Assembly (NCBI GenBank): GCA_002099365.1
Contig: MSED01000009.1
Coordinates: forward strand, 2,170,001-2,234,000
Reading direction: 5' to 3'
Length of the DNA: 64,000 nt
Origin: Phialophora verrucosa
Taxonomy: Eukaryota > Ascomycota > Eurotiomycetes > Chaetothyriales > Herpotrichiellaceae
The notes under the pieces are model-generated. The model worked only from the letters and a program-made list of their open reading frames with translations, had not been told where the DNA came from and searched no databases. Below are positions 63,914 through 64,000 of this stretch, one piece after another (within the stretch, counting starts at the first letter, position 1; each line of letters opens with the position of its first letter). A program made the translations under genes and the position numbers.

Positions 63914-64000
63914 ATGGACAAACTCGAGAAAAAGACTCTCGATGTGTCCCGAGGTTTCACCTACACGTACTACACCAGCCCCGCAAGGGACAATAAGCCG
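63914..64000 (+). CDS. Alpha/beta-hydrolase, 5' end only (cut by window edge)
   Basis: 29 codons from ATG 63914, open to the window end: MDKLEKKTLDVSRGFTYTYY followed by TSPARDNKP. The arrangement (short lead, RGFTYTYYTSPA, then a turn) is the start of fungal epoxide-hydrolase-like alpha/beta-hydrolases, just before the usual first strand and HGFP motif. The catalytic residues lie outside the window. Confidence 0.6.
   Translation, partial: MDKLEKKTLDVSRGFTYTYYTSPARDNKP

Overview
The window is nuclear DNA of a filamentous ascomycete (Pezizomycotina). The evidence is the gene set (fungal-only transcription factor families, INO80 Arp8, a JEN-type permease), introns of about 47-108 nt with GT...AG ends and CTRAC-type branch sites, dense gene packing, and one large block carrying the CpA-to-TpA signature of repeat-induced point mutation (RIP). 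I cannot fix the class with confidence; nothing suggests a bacterium or an organelle. All functions are inferred from the translated sequence alone.

Layout. 1-3.4 kb: 3' part of the condensin gene SMC2. 3.6-5.7 kb: a divergent pair encoding a triosephosphate-isomerase-like and an RpiB-like protein, matching the two tetrulose-phosphate isomerases of erythritol catabolism. 6.1-8.1 kb: a disordered fungal protein of unknown role. 8.3-11.8 kb: a Zn2Cys6 regulator whose zinc cluster is split over four exons, two of them micro-exons. 13.14-24.75 kb: one complete Ty3/Gypsy-type LTR retrotransposon with 122-bp LTRs and a CCGT target duplication. Its interior (about 13.39-24.48 kb) is saturated with RIP, but gag, protease, RT, RNase H and integrase can still be read, and a further large reading frame lies after pol. 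26.1-31.1 kb: RRP8 and a C2H2 regulator.

32-37.3 kb looks like a small catabolic cluster: an NAD-dependent epimerase-like protein, a fumarylacetoacetate-hydrolase-family enzyme, a dimeric alpha/beta-barrel (EthD-like) protein and a JEN-type monocarboxylate permease, with the C2H2 regulator beside it. 37.9-41.8 kb is housekeeping: gamma-tubulin complex GCP2 and proteasome subunit alpha5. 42-49 kb is metabolic again: a TauD-type dioxygenase, a Git1-like permease and a CocE/NonD-type hydrolase. 50-63 kb returns to mostly core genes: M3 oligopeptidase, ARL1, ARP8, an AYR1-like reductase, a GNAT protein and a DExH-box RNA helicase with a spliced, mitochondrial-looking N-terminus. The window ends in the start of an alpha/beta-hydrolase gene.

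Exon boundaries were set by hand from splice signals and reading-frame continuity. Each multi-exon model closes in frame, but none has transcript support here.
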